A stretch of 64,000 nucleotides of DNA from contig JAHLLG010000001.1 in the NCBI GenBank assembly GCA_020444275.1, forward strand, positions 709,773-773,772, in the 5' to 3' direction. Both the position numbers and the translations under genes were made by a program. This document shows positions 17,563 to 26,491 of this stretch, one piece after another (the stretch's first letter is position 1; every line of letters starts with the position of its first letter). This stretch comes from Bacteroidota bacterium. Lineage in GTDB: Bacteria; Bacteroidota; Bacteroidia; Bacteroidales; UBA12077. The notes under the pieces were generated by a model. That model saw nothing but the letters and a program-made list of their open reading frames with translations, had not been told where the DNA came from and ran no database searches.

Positions 17563-17891
17563 AATATTTAGTATATAGATTTATTTGTTTTGAGTATTTA
17601 TAAAAAGGTTAATAAACGAGCCCAAAGAAAATAATAAACAGTATAACTTCAATGGATTTTTTTTATGACTTATTATTCGCTCGTATTTGTCGGATTAACG
17701 CCTTAAAATTAAAAATTAACGTATTAAAAAGTGACATTAAATGGTATGTAGTTTGTTTTGATTTTATTTGTAATGATTAAGCTGTATTAAGATCCGAATA
17801 ATTCTTAATTTACTTTATAAAATATATTAAATTCATTTGATTATTACCTAAATTTGTTTAACAAATTGATGTTAAACTAAAAACGAATATT
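17563..17891. promoter_or_regulatory. Intergenic region with divergent promoters (329 bp)
   Basis: No ORF is credible here. It separates the minus-strand beta-barrel gene from the plus-strand Fe-type SOD gene and should hold the promoters of both. The SOD side carries the -7 box and palindrome described at 17849-17867; the other side shows only AT-rich sequence. Confidence 0.5.
17849..17867 (+). promoter_or_regulatory. -7 box and overlapping 17-bp palindrome before the Fe-type SOD gene
   Basis: TAAATTTG (17849-17856) matches TAnnTTTG. It overlaps the exact palindrome AATTTGTT-T-AACAAATT (17851-17867), 24 bp before the start codon. A regulator bound there would cover the polymerase site, so it is a candidate operator. 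Confidence 0.55.
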
Positions 17892-18467
17892 ATGGCTTTC
17901 GAATTACCTGAATTACCCTATGCATACGATGCATTGGAACCAATTATCTCAAAAAGAACCCTTGAGTTTCATCATGATAAGCACCATGCTGCTTATGTAA
18001 ACAATTTAAACAACCTGATTAAAGGTACTGAATTTGAACAGGCTGATATCATAGATATTATTATGAAATCGGATGGAGGTATTTTTAATAACGCTGCACA
18101 GGTTTGGAATCACACATTCTATTTTGATCAATTTGGAAAAGATAGAGCGAAACAACCTAAAGGTCAGTTAGCCGAAGCAATTAATGCGACGTATGGCTCG
18201 TTCGAAGAATTTAAAGAAAAGTTTACTACTGCTGCAAAAACACTTTTCGGATCGGGTTGGGCATGGCTGGTTAAAAAAACCAATGGAAGTTTAGATATCG
18301 TTCAAACTTCAAATGCAGAGAATCCACTAAAAGAGGGTTTAATCCCAATTTTAACCTGCGATGTTTGGGAGCATGCTTATTATCTTGATTATCAAAATAA
18401 ACGTCCTGATTATTTAGGTAATTTTTGGGATATTTTAGATTGGGATATCATTTCCGGAAGATATTAA
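17892..18467 (+). CDS. sodB: Superoxide dismutase, Fe-type
   Basis: Dismutates superoxide in the cytoplasm. The 191-aa protein has metal ligands His27, His74, Asp157 and His161. Second-sphere residues are of the Fe type: Gln70 in NNAAQVWNHTFYF, four residues before His74, and Ala142 in TSNAENPL where Mn enzymes have Gln. In this way it differs from the Mn-type gene at 14292-14888. One deviation is Phe78 where most FeSODs have Trp. It sits 270 bp upstream of a rubrerythrin gene, pointing to an oxygen-stress role. Confidence 0.93.
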   Translation: MAFELPELPYAYDALEPIISKRTLEFHHDKHHAAYVNNLNNLIKGTEFEQADIIDIIMKSDGGIFNNAAQVWNHTFYFDQFGKDRAKQPKGQLAEAINATYGSFEEFKEKFTTAAKTLFGSGWAWLVKKTNGSLDIVQTSNAENPLKEGLIPILTCDVWEHAYYLDYQNKRPDYLGNFWDILDWDIISGRY

Positions 18468-18492
18468 ATAGAAGTTTTTCGAATGGTTTTTT

Positions 18493-18588
18493 CGCCACAA
18501 AGACTCAAAAGCACAAAGTGTACAAACTTTTTTTATATATGATGATATAGTTTTTGTGGAACTTGGAGGCTTCGTGCCTTAGTGGCAG
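18493..18588. repeat. Imperfect inverted repeat after the Fe-type SOD gene
   Basis: CGCCACAAAGACTCAAAAGC on the left and CTTAGTGGCA on the right form a degenerate palindrome with an AT-rich centre. This type of CGCCACAAAGAC/CCTTAGTGGC pair is a common dispersed repeat in Bacteroidota (recollection). A related one lies at 20086-20150. Confidence 0.45.
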
Positions 18589-18737
18589 ATTTGTATTGCA
18601 AATTTAAAAGTTAATAGTTTTTTCTTTAAAATCATTTTAAATTAACCAAACAGGTAGTTCAATACCTTTTTGTATAAAGCTTATTTATTATCTTCGAAAC
18701 CAACTATTGAAATAGAAACAATTAAACCGATAAACTT

Positions 18738-19313
18738 ATGAGTTCAATCAAAGGAACAAAAACAGAACAAAATCTCCTAAAATCTTTTGCCGGCGAATCG
18801 CAGGCAAAGAACAGATACGAATTTTTTGCAAAAGTAGCTAAGAAAGAAGGATACGAACAAATTGCAGAATTCTTTGAAGAAACAGCTATGCAAGAACAGC
18901 AGCATGCAAAAGTATTCTTTAAATTTTTAGAAGGCGGACCTGTTGAAATAACTGCAACTTATCCGGCTGGTGTTATTGGAAACACCGCAGAAAATTTAAA
19001 AGCAGCTGCCGAAGGAGAAAATGAAGAATGGTCAGATCTTTATCCGGAGTTTGCAAAAGTGGCTGAAGAAGAAGGGTTTAAAAAGATTGCAACAGCGTAT
19101 AAATTAATTGCTAAAGTTGAAGCTGAACATGAAGCGAGATATCGTAAATTGTTGGCAAACCTTGAAGAAGGGAAAGTGTTTGAACGAGAAGAGAAAGTGC
19201 GTTGGGTATGCCGTAAATGCGGTCATGTACACGAAAGTAAAAAGGCATTAAAGAATTGTCCTATTTGCAGTCATCCTGAAGCTTACTTCGAAATTGAAAA
19301 GACAAATTATTAG
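18738..19313 (+). CDS. rbr: Rubrerythrin
   Basis: Cytoplasmic peroxide reductase that takes electrons from NADH via rubredoxin-type carriers. The 191-aa protein has an N-terminal four-helix diiron domain with ligands such as Glu20 (GESQAKNRYEFF), Glu53 and His56 (QEQQHAKVF) and Glu128/His131 (AEHEARY), and a C-terminal rubredoxin domain with Cys158-x2-Cys161 and Cys174-x2-Cys177 (WVCRKCGHVHE and LKNCPICSHPE). Typical for anaerobic Bacteroidota. Located right after the Fe-type SOD. Confidence 0.97.
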   Translation: MSSIKGTKTEQNLLKSFAGESQAKNRYEFFAKVAKKEGYEQIAEFFEETAMQEQQHAKVFFKFLEGGPVEITATYPAGVIGNTAENLKAAAEGENEEWSDLYPEFAKVAEEEGFKKIATAYKLIAKVEAEHEARYRKLLANLEEGKVFEREEKVRWVCRKCGHVHESKKALKNCPICSHPEAYFEIEKTNY

Positions 19314-19404
19314 AGTTTAAAGACTTGATGTCATACTATCACGATATTTATCGGGAGTCGAAGTATGATATGTAAAATAGTATGAAAAGGTTGTTATGCA
19401 GAAC

Positions 19405-19470
19405 CATGTCATCCTGAGCCTGTCTGCCGACAGGCAGGCTTGTAGAAGGATGTCGAAGCATAGGCAACTT
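19405..19470. repeat. Dispersed repeat with an internal hairpin
   Basis: The stretch ATGTCATCCTGAGC...GAAGGATGTCGAAGC contains its own complementary ends and an internal CCTGTC-tgcc-GACAGG hairpin. This type of palindromic repeat is scattered between genes in many Bacteroidota (recollection; needs a genome search). Confidence 0.55.
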
Positions 19471-19493
19471 TTTTATTTATTAAATTATATCAT

Positions 19494-20060
19494 ATGTTAA
19501 AAGATTTAGTTTTTAAAAACCGCAGTTACCGTCGATTTTATCAGGATCATAAAATTACTGTTAAAGATCTCAAAGAACTGGTTGATCTGGCTCGTTTATC
19601 GGCGTCGGGAAGAAACTTGCAGCCACTGAAGTATTTCTTATCCGCTGATGAAGCTACCAACGAAAAAATCTTTTCTACTCTGGCATGGGCTGGCTATTTA
19701 AAAAACTGGGATGGCCCTGAAGAAGGAGAAAAACCAGCAGGTTATATTGTAATTTTAGGAGACACTCGATTGACTAAAAATTATTTTTGTGATCATGGAA
19801 TAGCATCTCAAAGTATACTGCTTGGAGCAGTTGAAAAGGGATTGGGAGGTTGCATTTTTGCATCTGTTCAGCGTACAAAACTGAAAGAGTTAATTGCTTT
19901 AGAAGATCATTTTGAAATTTTACTTGTACTGGCCATAGGTAAACCTAAAGAAAAAGTTGTTATTGAACAAGTAACCGAAGGCGATATAAAATACTACAGA
20001 GATGCAAACCTGGTGCATCATGTGCCCAAAAGAAATCTGGATGATATTATTGTAAAATAA
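19494..20060 (+). CDS. Nitroreductase family protein
   Basis: A 188-aa FMN-dependent oxidoreductase. The N-terminal FKNRSYRRFYQDHKIT and ARLSASGRNLQPLKYF match the classical FMN-binding region (Arg-Ser-x-Arg and SxSGxNxQP). The C-terminal VLAIGKPKEKVV is the usual end of the core. Such enzymes reduce nitro groups, quinones or other electron acceptors using NAD(P)H; the substrate is not known. It is a single gene and close to oxygen-stress genes, which fits a redox role. Confidence 0.9.
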   Translation: MLKDLVFKNRSYRRFYQDHKITVKDLKELVDLARLSASGRNLQPLKYFLSADEATNEKIFSTLAWAGYLKNWDGPEEGEKPAGYIVILGDTRLTKNYFCDHGIASQSILLGAVEKGLGGCIFASVQRTKLKELIALEDHFEILLVLAIGKPKEKVVIEQVTEGDIKYYRDANLVHHVPKRNLDDIIVK

Positions 20061-20085
20061 GCAGGCGTGTTAAAAACTTATTTTT

Positions 20086-20150
20086 CTCGCAAAGTCGCTA
20101 AGACGCAAAGTTATATTAATCATGGTTTTACGCCTTAGCGACATTGAGAG
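20086..20150. repeat. Imperfect palindrome after the nitroreductase gene
   Basis: GTCGCTAAGACGCAAA (20094-20109) pairs with TTTACGCCTTAGCGAC (20127-20142) with two mismatches in 16. It lies in the 141-bp gap between convergent genes and could act as a terminator or be a REP-like dispersed repeat. Confidence 0.5.
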
Positions 20151-20201
20151 AGTTTTTATAATTTCATTTTTCTCATAACCTTCTAGTGTAAATGTCCATT
20201 T

Positions 20202-23200
20202 TTATTGCACAATTAACTTTCTGGTATAGAAATCTCCGTTAATATTAAACCTTAAGTAGTAAATTCCATTTGCATATTTATTTACATCAATACTTTCCAG
20301 ATATGTTTTTATATCTTTTAATTCGGTATTAAATAACAATTGACCATTAATTCCAACAATCTCAATACGCACATTGGCGGGTTTTCTATTATCAAATTCA
20401 ACCATTACTTTATCCGTTGCCGGATTCGGATAATAGGATAACGTATAACCATCGCCGGAAATGATATTGTCAAAACCGGTATCATCATTAAATAAACACC
20501 AGAATGTTCCTTCGGCCTGGCACTGATATTGGTCGGTAACCGTAACGGTATATCCTCCTTCGTCTGTAACAACAATGGATGCTGTTGTTGCACCAGTCGA
20601 CCATTCATATTCGAGATACGAACCATTTACTTGTATTTCATATGTATCACCTTCGTCAAAGTATATAGTATCACTCTGTCCTACAAAGTCAACTTCAGGT
20701 TGTGAAATGGTAATCGTATAAGATTGATTATCTGGCAAAGTATCATTGCTTGCATCATCATCTTCTGAGTATTTAACAAATGGTTTAAATTTATAGTTAC
20801 CAGCAGATGGGTAGGTAAATTTATCAAACACATATTCACGTGTATCGTTAGCATTCATTGCTGTTGAAAGATTAAACGTTTCGGTTACCTTATTGCCATT
20901 ATTTCTCAAATAACCAACTGTAAAACTTTTACCAGCAGGTAGATTGATTACCCCCACATTAGTAATTTCTATGTGCACTGAATCTTCTTCGGTGCTGTTC
21001 CAACATTTCGATTCAGTTGGGCTAAACATGTCAGTTATGGATAAATCGGCAACTGTAGTAAATGTTACCATGATAGAATCTTCAGCAGTACAACCATCGG
21101 TAGTAGTTACCACAACTGCATAATAGTTATTTGGGTTCTGCTCGTTAATATCTACCGTGTAGTAACGAGTGGTTGTTGTATTATCAAACCATAAATAACT
21201 TGCAAATCCTGCTCCTGCATCAATGGTATATTCAGTTCCTCCTTCAGTAACCGGACTACCTAGATCATAATCAGGTGTGAGGTAATCTACATTTACAGAG
21301 ATATCATCGTCGGTTTCCACATCAATAGCATTGCGTTCGGCAAACAGATCAAACTGATGTTCCTGGTTAGCTGACAGGTCGGCTTTTTGGGTAAAGGTAT
21401 AGCTTACTGTTTCGCCTGGTTTCAACGAATCTGACAGATTAAAATACTCATCTACAGATGATCCGGAATTTAATACATAGCTAACATTAATACGATCACC
21501 ATTAAGCAACGTATCCTGGCTGCTATTGATCACATCTATACTCACTGTTTCAGCATCACTTAATACACACTCGCTAACTGGCGTATTTAATGAAACCGGA
21601 GCAACATCGTAAGTGTATACATTAATATCATCGGTGGCTGTACAGCCGTTAATATCTGAAACAGTCACTGAATACAGTTTAGATGCTGGATAAGTAACCG
21701 ATAAAGTATTTGTTGTAGTTCCATCATTCCATAAATAATAGTTATAGCCAGTAGGGGCTGTTATCACAACCGATTCAGGATCAGTTGTTAAAATATCTTC
21801 ACCAAGTTCAACTGATGGATAACCATATGTTTTAATAACATCCGCTATAGTATCATTCGATGTTTTAGCATCAAGTTCAAAAGCTGAAAAAACTTTAACA
21901 TTATAGGTTGCAATAGTACTAAGATCTATTTTTGTTGAGAAACTATATGTTGTCGTTTCTCCCGGATTAAGATCAGATCCTAATGAGATCGATTCTATAA
22001 CGGGAGAATTATTATTCAATATATAGCCTACTGGTATTTCAGTGCCTGAAGTAATTATATCCTCGCCATAGTTCTTAACAGAAATTTTCACTGTTTCGGA
22101 ACTAGAGTGTTCACAATCGCTTGTTGGTTTTAATAATTCAGTTATACCAAAATTATATGCAATTATTTGGGTTGAATCTTCATCTGTTCCACAACCATTT
22201 GCACTTGTAACTGTAACAATATATTTTTTAGAAGTTAAATCGGAGACATCAAGTGTATCATTGGAAGAACCGTCACTCCAGCTGTATGCAGCGAAGCCTT
22301 CTTGTGCTACAAGTATAACAGTGTCAGGTTGGGTCGTGAAAATAGTGTCATAGGCTAGCTCTACATCTGGTTCTGGCCAGGTGTTGAAAACAGATTCATA
22401 ACTGTCGTTATCATGGTTAGCATCAATCTCTGAAGAAGTATATACCTTAAGGGTATGTTCCTTTATTTCAGTTACATCAATACTACCAATATTAACAACT
22501 GTTGTTCCATAAGCATCAACGCTTATACTAGGATTTATTTCTACCGGATCTCCTCCATCATATTCATAATAAATTGTTTGCGTGGATGAAGTATATATGC
22601 TATCGCTGAAATTTGTTACTTCTACATTTAGATTTACTAGACCTGATATATCATCATAACAAATGTCTACAGGCGAAATAATGTTAGTTATACCTAAATC
22701 GTGTGTTTCAATATAAGTAGAGTCTTTATCACTACCACAACCGTTTACATCGGTTACAGTTACATGATAATAATACGATGAATTTATTGGAGTAATAGTT
22801 TGCGTTATACTATCGCCTGGATTCCATAAATAAGTTGCAAATCCAGCTCCGGCATCCAAAGTTATAGTGTCTGCTTGCGATGAATATATCGTATCATAAG
22901 CCAGACTAACTTCAGGATATTTCCATGTATTAATTGTTGCATAAGCAGTATCATCAGCAGGATTTAAATCTTGAGGGAAATTATGAAATACTTTTATGTT
23001 GTATTGTCCGGCTGACCTAAGATCACATTTTTGCTTAAACGTAAAGTCTGTACTAGCTGTTTGAGCTAAACCGGGATCAATCAGTGTATCTTCAACCATA
23101 GGTAATTCATTTATCTTATAAGCTAGAAAGATGGTATCATCCACAGCAGTTAAGTCGGCAAGACCGCTATTGGTAATATTAATACTTAATTCGGTTAATT

Positions 23201-26200
23201 GAGTTCTCTCCGTAATTTCACAAGAATCATCCAGGGTTGTTAAAATACTGTTAACCGTAATGTCTGTTGTCGATCCAATAATATCAACTTCATCTTCCGC
23301 CGTACAATTTGCAGGTGATGCATTTTTTGTAACAGTAACTGAATATATACCAACTGAAGTTGCTGTAATAGTTGGTGATGATTCAGTCGTACTCCACGCA
23401 TAATTATCATAACCTGCTCCAGCATCTAACAACTCGCTGATAGAACTTCCTGCATCCACACCAATAAATTCAGGGAAAGGATTATAGTTTGGCATTCCTT
23501 GCACGGTTACTGTTTCAGAAATACTATCGTTACAAACGGTTTCATTATAGAAATAGGGATCTGCTTCCAGTAAAGTATAAGCTGTAAGATCATAATCTCC
23601 TGCATTCGACATATCAATAGTTTCGGTGAAAGTAAAATCTATGGTTCCTTCAGGAGCTAATGGAGTTATTAACTCTAAAGTATCTATTGTATATAAGCTT
23701 CCTTGGAAATCTAACCCAACTGGAATTTTGCTGCCAGTATCTAATGTGGTCATACCATAATTTTCAATGGTAACCGTGACATTTGTGGCATCACTCCATT
23801 CACATGCAGTGTAAGGATTAACAATATCAGATACACCAACATCTGCAGGGGCTTCGTAAACTTTAATATCGTCAATTCCAAAACCATCGAAATTAGCACT
23901 AGCATCGCTTTCAAAAACAAACTGAAATTTAACACTACTTAAGTCACTTAATTCAGGTGGTAGAAGCTGCCTATATGTTTTCCATTCACTATCTGTATTG
24001 TCCCAACCTGGTAATCCTAGCGTACTGATTAATGATTTGTTATACCAGTTCCAGTAATAGTCATTGTCGTCAGGTACAACATCCCATGTACTACCTTGAT
24101 CTGTTGAGTACATTACAGTTAATCCATCTATATCTTCATCAGAATAACCTAAACACTTAAATTCAAATATAATAGAATCAGTACCAGTAAAATCAAAACA
24201 TGGTGTTATTAAAACAGTGGAATCATTAGATGGATATGGTCCGTTGAGGTTTGTTACCCAGGCTTTAGTTCCTGAAGCTGCTGTATTAATAATGGGCTGA
24301 CTTGAAGAAGGGACTCCATATCCCCAAGTTTCATTTTTTCCAGCCACTAGATAATAGCCATAATTAGTTTCAAAATCTTCCGCATAAGGTAATGTATAGG
24401 TAGGAAAAGAAAATATAGTTTTGGTTAAAGAATTGTTACTAGCTATCTCATCTCCTTCTAATGCTGTTTGCACTTTAATGGTATGTGGACCTGGTTCACT
24501 TAAATCAGCACCAACCGAAAATGTGAACACTGCCGAGTCATTTAAGTTAATAGATGATGCTGTAAAAGTATCTGTTTCATAATACCCGCTTCCATCAATT
24601 TCATATTTTAATGGAATAGAACTTGGAGAAGTTTCTCCAGCATAGTTTTCTATATAAACACTAATATTATCGCTTGCAGTATGTCCACAATCGGTTTTGG
24701 GTAATGTTATTTCTGTTATTCCCACATCTTTGGAGATGAAATCACCAATAATAATAAAATTATCAATATTCCATCCAGTATATTGGTTAGTAGCGTTTGT
24801 AATACCTAATGCATATCTAATACTTACGTTTTCTTTAAAATCGGCTTCATCAAGATTATACAATTGTGTTTTCCATGCATCATCAGCTCCTACTCCAGAC
24901 CAAAGATTTACCCAAGTATTTTTATTATCGTTACTTATATCTATCCACACAAGATCTGCATATTCATTATTCAACCATCTTTCAAAATATAAGTTAACAT
25001 CTTTATAATATAAACAATTAAAATTAGGGGATACTGCTGAATCTTCTTTAAAACCTAAACTTGCTGCATAAGCGCCATCAACCGTAAGATCTGTTCCAAG
25101 GACATTGCTTCCAGCATATGCCTCTTCTGGGTCATTAAAACCTTTTATTTCACCACCTCCTAGACCTTGAGGTTCAGCTATCTCAAAACTACCATTAAGC
25201 TCCCAGCCTAAAAGTGATTCAAAGGAGTCTGAGAAGATGGCTTCTTTAATTAATCTTTGCCCTCCTGGAGATTTATCTGAAAAAGGATACCCATATCCGT
25301 TGATATACATGCTTTCTGTAGTAATTTTGGCATCCGCCACATGATTGTGTATATCATGATCCGTGGCATCTACAATATCGTAGGTAATCCAAAGCGTTGA
25401 TTTTCCTCGAGGTAGATCATATCCAATATTCTGGAAATTTGCAGTTCCGTTTTCAAAACTTACTTCTGCTCCTGGTATCAGAACAGGATTGTTAAAAATG
25501 GAATCTTCTGTTGTAAATAATTTTACTCCATTATTAGCTATATCATTATCATTACTATTTAAACTCGTTACTTTTAAAGAATCCAGGTAAAGATTGCCAG
25601 TATTACCTTTTACATTAAAAGTGATATATAATATCGGGTTTTTTTGAGTCCCGGTAGGAATAAATGTAGTAGAGGCCTGATTAATTGTATAACTATCAAC
25701 ATATTTAGGAGTTGCTATAGTTTCTATTATTCTCATCGTATCTATACAGGTACCCCAACCTCTTCCTGAAATTCCTTCAAAAGCAATATAATAAGTGCTG
25801 GATAAGCTGCTGTCCGGCAACAAAATAGATCTTTCGGTCCAGTCTGCAACGGAATTTAAATACTCTTCCAATAAAACCCATGAACTATCCAACCCTCTTT
25901 TATAATATACTTTTAAGCGGTCCCAATAATCAACATTATCCACTTCCCAAACTTGCTGAACATGTGAAAATTTTAACTCAGGTGCTGCAGCGTCAGATAA
26001 ATCAATTGCAGGAGTTATTAGTTTTGTTGATGCATTTTGATCATCTGATTGAAACATTGCATTTCGAATACCCTGAGCCGGATATTCGGGATAATTTTCA
26101 TATCCACCATTGGTATATTGCCAATTAACCTGGCTTCCTGAGGTATTTCCTACAACTTTTTTCTCATCCCACCCAGTTGGTCGGGCAGTACTATCAAAAT

Positions 26201-26282
26201 TTTCATAGAAAATTAAGTTGCCCTGACCAAAACCAATATTAACCATTGCTAATAAAAATGAAAGTAATATGGCTTTTTTCAT
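20202..26282 (-). CDS. Giant secreted adhesin-like protein with T9SS type A sorting domain
   Basis: A 2026-aa protein. Signal peptide (residues 1-19, MKKAILLSF...NIGFGQ). N-terminal choice-of-anchor J / cleaved-adhesin-like domain (about 25-185, YENFDSTARPTGW). Then a BNR-associated-N-like domain (~190-345), followed by a second anchor-J-type region (~350-700). The bulk (from ~760 to 1930) is a repeated unit of ~150 residues that begins LGITE..P...C and contains PGETVSYTF, YP.VELAYDTI and AGAGFASYLW-like segments (CARDB- and PKD-like). The C-terminus (YYPNPATDKVMVEF ... GIYYLRFNING) is a T9SS type A sorting domain. It is divergent from the 2220-aa gene, suggesting joint surface display. Confidence 0.9.
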   Translation of the reverse strand: MKKAILLSFLLAMVNIGFGQGNLIFYENFDSTARPTGWDEKKVVGNTSGSQVNWQYTNGGYENYPEYPAQGIRNAMFQSDDQNASTKLITPAIDLSDAAAPELKFSHVQQVWEVDNVDYWDRLKVYYKRGLDSSWVLLEEYLNSVADWTERSILLPDSSLSSTYYIAFEGISGRGWGTCIDTMRIIETIATPKYVDSYTINQASTTFIPTGTQKNPILYITFNVKGNTGNLYLDSLKVTSLNSNDNDIANNGVKLFTTEDSIFNNPVLIPGAEVSFENGTANFQNIGYDLPRGKSTLWITYDIVDATDHDIHNHVADAKITTESMYINGYGYPFSDKSPGGQRLIKEAIFSDSFESLLGWELNGSFEIAEPQGLGGGEIKGFNDPEEAYAGSNVLGTDLTVDGAYAASLGFKEDSAVSPNFNCLYYKDVNLYFERWLNNEYADLVWIDISNDNKNTWVNLWSGVGADDAWKTQLYNLDEADFKENVSIRYALGITNATNQYTGWNIDNFIIIGDFISKDVGITEITLPKTDCGHTASDNISVYIENYAGETSPSSIPLKYEIDGSGYYETDTFTASSINLNDSAVFTFSVGADLSEPGPHTIKVQTALEGDEIASNNSLTKTIFSFPTYTLPYAEDFETNYGYYLVAGKNETWGYGVPSSSQPIINTAASGTKAWVTNLNGPYPSNDSTVLITPCFDFTGTDSIIFEFKCLGYSDEDIDGLTVMYSTDQGSTWDVVPDDNDYYWNWYNKSLISTLGLPGWDNTDSEWKTYRQLLPPELSDLSSVKFQFVFESDASANFDGFGIDDIKVYEAPADVGVSDIVNPYTACEWSDATNVTVTIENYGMTTLDTGSKIPVGLDFQGSLYTIDTLELITPLAPEGTIDFTFTETIDMSNAGDYDLTAYTLLEADPYFYNETVCNDSISETVTVQGMPNYNPFPEFIGVDAGSSISELLDAGAGYDNYAWSTTESSPTITATSVGIYSVTVTKNASPANCTAEDEVDIIGSTTDITVNSILTTLDDSCEITERTQLTELSINITNSGLADLTAVDDTIFLAYKINELPMVEDTLIDPGLAQTASTDFTFKQKCDLRSAGQYNIKVFHNFPQDLNPADDTAYATINTWKYPEVSLAYDTIYSSQADTITLDAGAGFATYLWNPGDSITQTITPINSSYYYHVTVTDVNGCGSDKDSTYIETHDLGITNIISPVDICYDDISGLVNLNVEVTNFSDSIYTSSTQTIYYEYDGGDPVEINPSISVDAYGTTVVNIGSIDVTEIKEHTLKVYTSSEIDANHDNDSYESVFNTWPEPDVELAYDTIFTTQPDTVILVAQEGFAAYSWSDGSSNDTLDVSDLTSKKYIVTVTSANGCGTDEDSTQIIAYNFGITELLKPTSDCEHSSSETVKISVKNYGEDIITSGTEIPVGYILNNNSPVIESISLGSDLNPGETTTYSFSTKIDLSTIATYNVKVFSAFELDAKTSNDTIADVIKTYGYPSVELGEDILTTDPESVVITAPTGYNYYLWNDGTTTNTLSVTYPASKLYSVTVSDINGCTATDDINVYTYDVAPVSLNTPVSECVLSDAETVSIDVINSSQDTLLNGDRINVSYVLNSGSSVDEYFNLSDSLKPGETVSYTFTQKADLSANQEHQFDLFAERNAIDVETDDDISVNVDYLTPDYDLGSPVTEGGTEYTIDAGAGFASYLWFDNTTTTRYYTVDINEQNPNNYYAVVVTTTDGCTAEDSIMVTFTTVADLSITDMFSPTESKCWNSTEEDSVHIEITNVGVINLPAGKSFTVGYLRNNGNKVTETFNLSTAMNANDTREYVFDKFTYPSAGNYKFKPFVKYSEDDDASNDTLPDNQSYTITISQPEVDFVGQSDTIYFDEGDTYEIQVNGSYLEYEWSTGATTASIVVTDEGGYTVTVTDQYQCQAEGTFWCLFNDDTGFDNIISGDGYTLSYYPNPATDKVMVEFDNRKPANVRIEIVGINGQLLFNTELKDIKTYLESIDVNKYANGIYYLRFNINGDFYTRKLIVQ

Positions 26283-26491
26283 GATATATAAGTTTTATAT
26301 TTATTCTAATTTACTTAATTTTATTTATGTAAATTTAAGCAGAAGTTTTTATTAATGCTTTTTTTAAAATTAAATTGCTATAACTTTCTCAAAAAAAAAT
26401 CGTACAATTTCCATGAATGTCATTTTTTTGTACGTGAAAGTTTGTTTTTTGTTTGTGAATATCATTTTTTTATTAATGAAAGGTGAATAAA

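Noticed and set aside
14292-18467. Recent tandem duplication of one SOD gene
   Set aside because: The two proteins differ at the Fe/Mn specificity positions and in much of their sequence, so they are old, distinct subtypes.
19405-19470. Possible RNA gene or riboswitch
   Set aside because: The segment is better explained as a dispersed palindromic repeat; it lacks the conserved core of any riboswitch or tRNA I know.
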